DNA from: Paracoccaceae bacterium
GTDB taxonomy: Bacteria > Pseudomonadota > Alphaproteobacteria > Rhodobacterales > Rhodobacteraceae
DNA length: 16,602 bases
Assembly (NCBI GenBank): GCA_011523445.1
Contig: WTGT01000012.1
Location: forward strand, 1 to 16,602
Reading direction: 5' to 3'
The position numbers and the translations under genes were made by a program. Below, piece by piece: positions 15,004 to 16,602 of this stretch (positions are counted from its first letter, which is position 1; each line of letters opens with the position of its first letter). The notes beneath the pieces were generated by a model. It worked only from the letters and a program-made list of their open reading frames with translations, did no database searches and had not been told where the DNA came from.

Positions 15004-15723
15004 TCAAGCAAAAAAAATACACTCACCACCTAATGCATCCCATAGTTCACCGATATCCTGAATAATCAAATTTGCATGCTGTGCGAGGTCTTCGGATTTA
15101 GCAACACCAGACAATACCGCCACGGTAAACATGCCAGCTCTTTTTCCTGCAACAAGATCGCTTTTGCTATCTCCGACCATGACGGTTTCCGCAGGATGAA
15201 TCCGTGATTGTTGACAAAAGGCCAAGAGCATGTCCGGGTCAGGTTTGGATCCATAACCGCTGTTGAAACCGGCAAGAAAATCGAAATATTTCAAAATGCC
15301 CTTTTCTCCGAGTTGCCTTCTGGCATCCTCCTCACTGTCATTGGTGGCTACCCCAAGAGCATAGCTAGCCTTTTGCAATTTTGTCAGGAAAGGTTCAAGG
15401 GGCACCACCTCAACTTGTTCCGTAGTTTCGGTAATTTCGTTCAATAACCGAATTAATTCCACTTCCGACCACCCTTTGAATTGGGCAAGTAATTGTTCAA
15501 CAAACTGTTTTGGGGTTCCAGCAATAAATGCGCTTTCAGGCAGATATAATTCCTTGTCAAAGTCAAAACCCAGCAAGTAGCCTTTTTGTCTAGAACATTC
15601 CCTGTCACCTCTACAAAGAACATTCAAAAGGTTTACCATCATGGGAGACCAGGTACTTTGAAAATCAAAGAGGGTGCCATCCTTGTCGAAAATTATACCC
15701 TTGAACCGCTTGCGACTTGTCAT
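15004..15723 (-). CDS. HAD-superfamily phosphatase, phosphoglycolate phosphatase-like
   Basis: This 239-residue haloacid-dehalogenase-type hydrolase has all four motifs: DKDGTLF near residues 14-20 (nucleophile and acid/base Asp), VATND (motif II), the lysine in SGYGSKPDPDM (motif III) and VGDSKSDLVAGKRAGM (motif IV, Mg2+). A helical cap follows motif I, as in the Gph/PGMB-like subfamily that removes phosphate from small metabolites such as 2-phosphoglycolate. The substrate cannot be fixed from sequence. Its ATG overlaps the stop of the upstream DUF3572 gene in an ATGA, so the two are translationally coupled. The MttB-family gene follows 120 bp downstream on the same strand and may have its own promoter. 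Confidence 0.88.
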   Translation of the reverse strand: MTSRKRFKGIIFDKDGTLFDFQSTWSPMMVNLLNVLCRGDRECSRQKGYLLGFDFDKELYLPESAFIAGTPKQFVEQLLAQFKGWSEVELIRLLNEITETTEQVEVVPLEPFLTKLQKASYALGVATNDSEEDARRQLGEKGILKYFDFLAGFNSGYGSKPDPDMLLAFCQQSRIHPAETVMVGDSKSDLVAGKRAGMFTVAVLSGVAKSEDLAQHANLIIQDIGELWDALGGECIFFA

Positions 15724-16016
15724 GTCCAGTTAAATTCCTCTCCTCCGGGCAAGGCTCTTCTGGCTTTCATCGGGTCGTCGGGTGAAACGGATACATATTG
15801 GCAACATTCCAGAATTAATACATCCTTCTGCATAAGCAAAAAATCTATTACAGATGCCAGGAATTCACTATTCCCATAGTTTTCCGTTATCGATTCTCTG
15901 GTACTGCCTGTCATGTTCAGGAAAGTTGCAAAAAGGGTTGGATTGGTTGCAATCCATTCCAAAACCTTGATGGCCAGAAGTTCAGCCTGTTCGGCATTAT
16001 ATCTATTACCCGCCAT
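15720..16016 (-). CDS. DUF3572 family protein
   Basis: This small protein of unknown function resembles the DUF3572 family, found in alphaproteobacteria. I chose the ATG at 16016 (98 residues, starting MAGNRYNAEQAE). The frame extends to a TTG at 16085, but those 23 residues look unlike the family. It reads as a mostly helical, soluble protein: AIKVLEWIATNPTLFATFLN, then FLASVIDFLLMQKDVLILEC (the conserved FL..VLDFLL-type block), ending near RRALPGGEE. It overlaps the HAD phosphatase gene by four bases (ATGA), suggesting one transcript, though no functional link between the two is known to me. No Shine-Dalgarno is obvious. Confidence 0.75.
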   Translation of the reverse strand: MAGNRYNAEQAELLAIKVLEWIATNPTLFATFLNMTGSTRESITENYGNSEFLASVIDFLLMQKDVLILECCQYVSVSPDDPMKARRALPGGEEFNWT

Positions 16017-16131
16017 ATCACTAATTCTCAATTCAACATTCAGGCTAACAAAATGACCATATTGATTTACGACACAATTAACCAATAATTAAATGCTAGA
16101 CATGTTCAAGAATTAAGCGATTAAAGATTGT

Positions 16132-16148
16132 ACCAATATATTATTGGT
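16132..16148. promoter_or_regulatory. 17-bp perfect palindrome, possible operator
   Basis: ACCAATA-TAT-TATTGGT is a perfect inverted repeat with 7-bp arms and a 3-bp centre. It sits in the 312-bp divergent region between the DUF3572 gene and fdhD. A related half, ACCAATAATT, occurs about 50 bp away at 16081-16090. Symmetry and placement fit a dimeric repressor site, but AT-rich DNA produces such repeats fairly readily. Confidence 0.3.
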
Positions 16149-16159
16149 TGATGTATGGT

Positions 16160-16186
16160 TATTGCTTTAAGGCAATATCATTTTTT
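16160..16186 (+). terminator. Weak hairpin followed by six T (possible terminator or attenuator)
   Basis: TATTGC (16160-16165) pairs with GCAATA (16172-16177) around a six-base loop, and TTTTTT follows at 16181-16186. The shape is that of an intrinsic terminator reading rightward, but the stem is short and only partly GC. No plus-strand gene lies upstream until rpmE about 3 kb away, so it would act on a leader transcript of fdhD or on read-through. Confidence 0.25.
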
Positions 16187-16270
16187 CCAGATCTGAGTTT
16201 ATAATTCCAACCCTTTCGGTTATTTGCAATGGATTATAGATTTATTCCCAAACAGGATGGCTTTTTCAGG

Positions 16271-16276
16271 TATAAT
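16271..16276 (+). promoter_or_regulatory. Consensus -10 element upstream of fdhD
   Basis: A perfect TATAAT lies 52 bp before the fdhD ATG, giving a predicted leader of roughly 45 nt. No good -35 hexamer is found at 16-18 bp spacing, so the promoter may need an activator, or the match may be chance. Confidence 0.3.
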
Positions 16277-16328
16277 CGCTGACCCAAGAGCAAATAAATA
16301 CTAGCAAATTCAGGTACATTCGAGAATT

Positions 16329-16602
16329 ATGGCAGAATCCAAGTGGAACAGAAATTATTTGATCTGTCCGGATCCCAAGAATCCTGAGTTGACAAGAAGT
16401 GTCAAGGGGCTTTCCCATGAGGGCCTGCCCGAAAAAATTAAAGTCGTAGAAGAAAAGCCACTGACAATATTCTTGAATTCAACTGAAATAGTTACCGTAA
16501 TGACTATCGGTGATTATCCGGAATATCTGGCACTTGGTTTCCTGTTCAATCAGGGAATGTTGCGTTCCTACCATTCCGTGGAAAGGATAGATTATGATCA
16601 AG
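16329..16602 (+). CDS. fdhD: Formate dehydrogenase accessory sulfurtransferase FdhD (5' part)
   Basis: FdhD passes sulfur from IscS to the molybdenum cofactor of formate dehydrogenases, and is needed for their activity. The window holds the first 91 codons; the gene runs off the right edge. The visible part shows the family's N-terminal pattern: EKPLTIFLNSTEIVTVMTI (about residues 41-59), then GDYPEYLALGFLFNQGML, comparable to the usual ...DLEDFAVGFSLTEG block. The catalytic cysteine region lies beyond the window. The ATG at 16329 is preceded only by a weak GAGAA. Formate dehydrogenase structural genes may follow downstream but cannot be seen. Confidence 0.85.
   Translation, partial: MAESKWNRNYLICPDPKNPELTRSVKGLSHEGLPEKIKVVEEKPLTIFLNSTEIVTVMTIGDYPEYLALGFLFNQGMLRSYHSVERIDYDQ

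Noticed and set aside
16017..16085. N-terminal extension of the DUF3572 protein to a TTG start
   Set aside because: TTG start, no ribosome binding site, and residues not resembling the family; ATG 16016 fits better.
1..16602. CRISPR arrays, insertion sequences, phage genes, tRNA or rRNA genes
   Set aside because: No regularly spaced repeats, transposase or phage motifs, attachment-site repeats or cloverleaf sequences were seen on either strand by eye.

Overview
The window looks like chromosomal DNA from a free-living alphaproteobacterium with moderate-to-low GC. The strongest indicators are a GcrA cell-cycle regulator divergent from argD-argF, a DUF3572 protein, a zinc-ligand-free L31, and the order ffh - chorismate mutase - rpsP - rimM - trmD - rplS - rpmE. 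A (2S)-methylsuccinyl-CoA dehydrogenase-like protein (ethylmalonyl-CoA pathway) and an MttB-family methyltransferase suggest a metabolically versatile, possibly marine, one-carbon/C2-using lineage. I cannot resolve the order or genus.

Layout. 1-835 has no intact recognisable gene, only short protein-like frames broken by stops, plus a candidate promoter for pckA. 836-2434 is pckA (ATP-dependent PEP carboxykinase), convergent with a TauE/SafE permease (2444-3211, minus). Divergent from the permease is an acyl-CoA dehydrogenase with a long N-terminal extension (3304-4980, probable mcd), convergent with gcrA (5016-5507, minus). Across a 254-bp gap from gcrA lie argD and argF (5762-7865), overlapping by 8 nt. 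A DMT/EamA permease (7862-8761, minus) meets argF tail to tail in a shared TTAA.

8762-9039 is a divergent regulatory region with plausible promoters for the permease and for ffh, and a two-tier hairpin in the ffh leader. 9040-13184 is a co-directional translation/secretion cluster: ffh (SRP GTPase), AroQ-type chorismate mutase, rpsP (S16), rimM (30S maturation), trmD (tRNA m1G37 methyltransferase), rplS (L19) and rpmE (L31). The minus strand then carries an MttB-family methyltransferase (13333-14883), a HAD phosphatase (15004-15723) and a DUF3572 gene (15720-16016), the last two coupled by an ATGA overlap. After a 312-bp divergent region with a 17-bp perfect palindrome and a hairpin plus T-run, fdhD starts at 16329 and runs off the right edge.

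Together the genes cover gluconeogenic and C2 carbon entry (pckA, mcd), arginine biosynthesis, cell-cycle control, and ribosome and SRP production. Right of that lie accessory one-carbon functions (MttB family, FdhD for formate dehydrogenase). I found no CRISPR array, insertion sequence, prophage, tRNA or rRNA, and no convincing new multi-gene system. The most checkable oddities are the orphan non-pyrrolysine MttB homologue, the structured ffh leader, the palindrome upstream of fdhD, and the broken coding region at the left edge.
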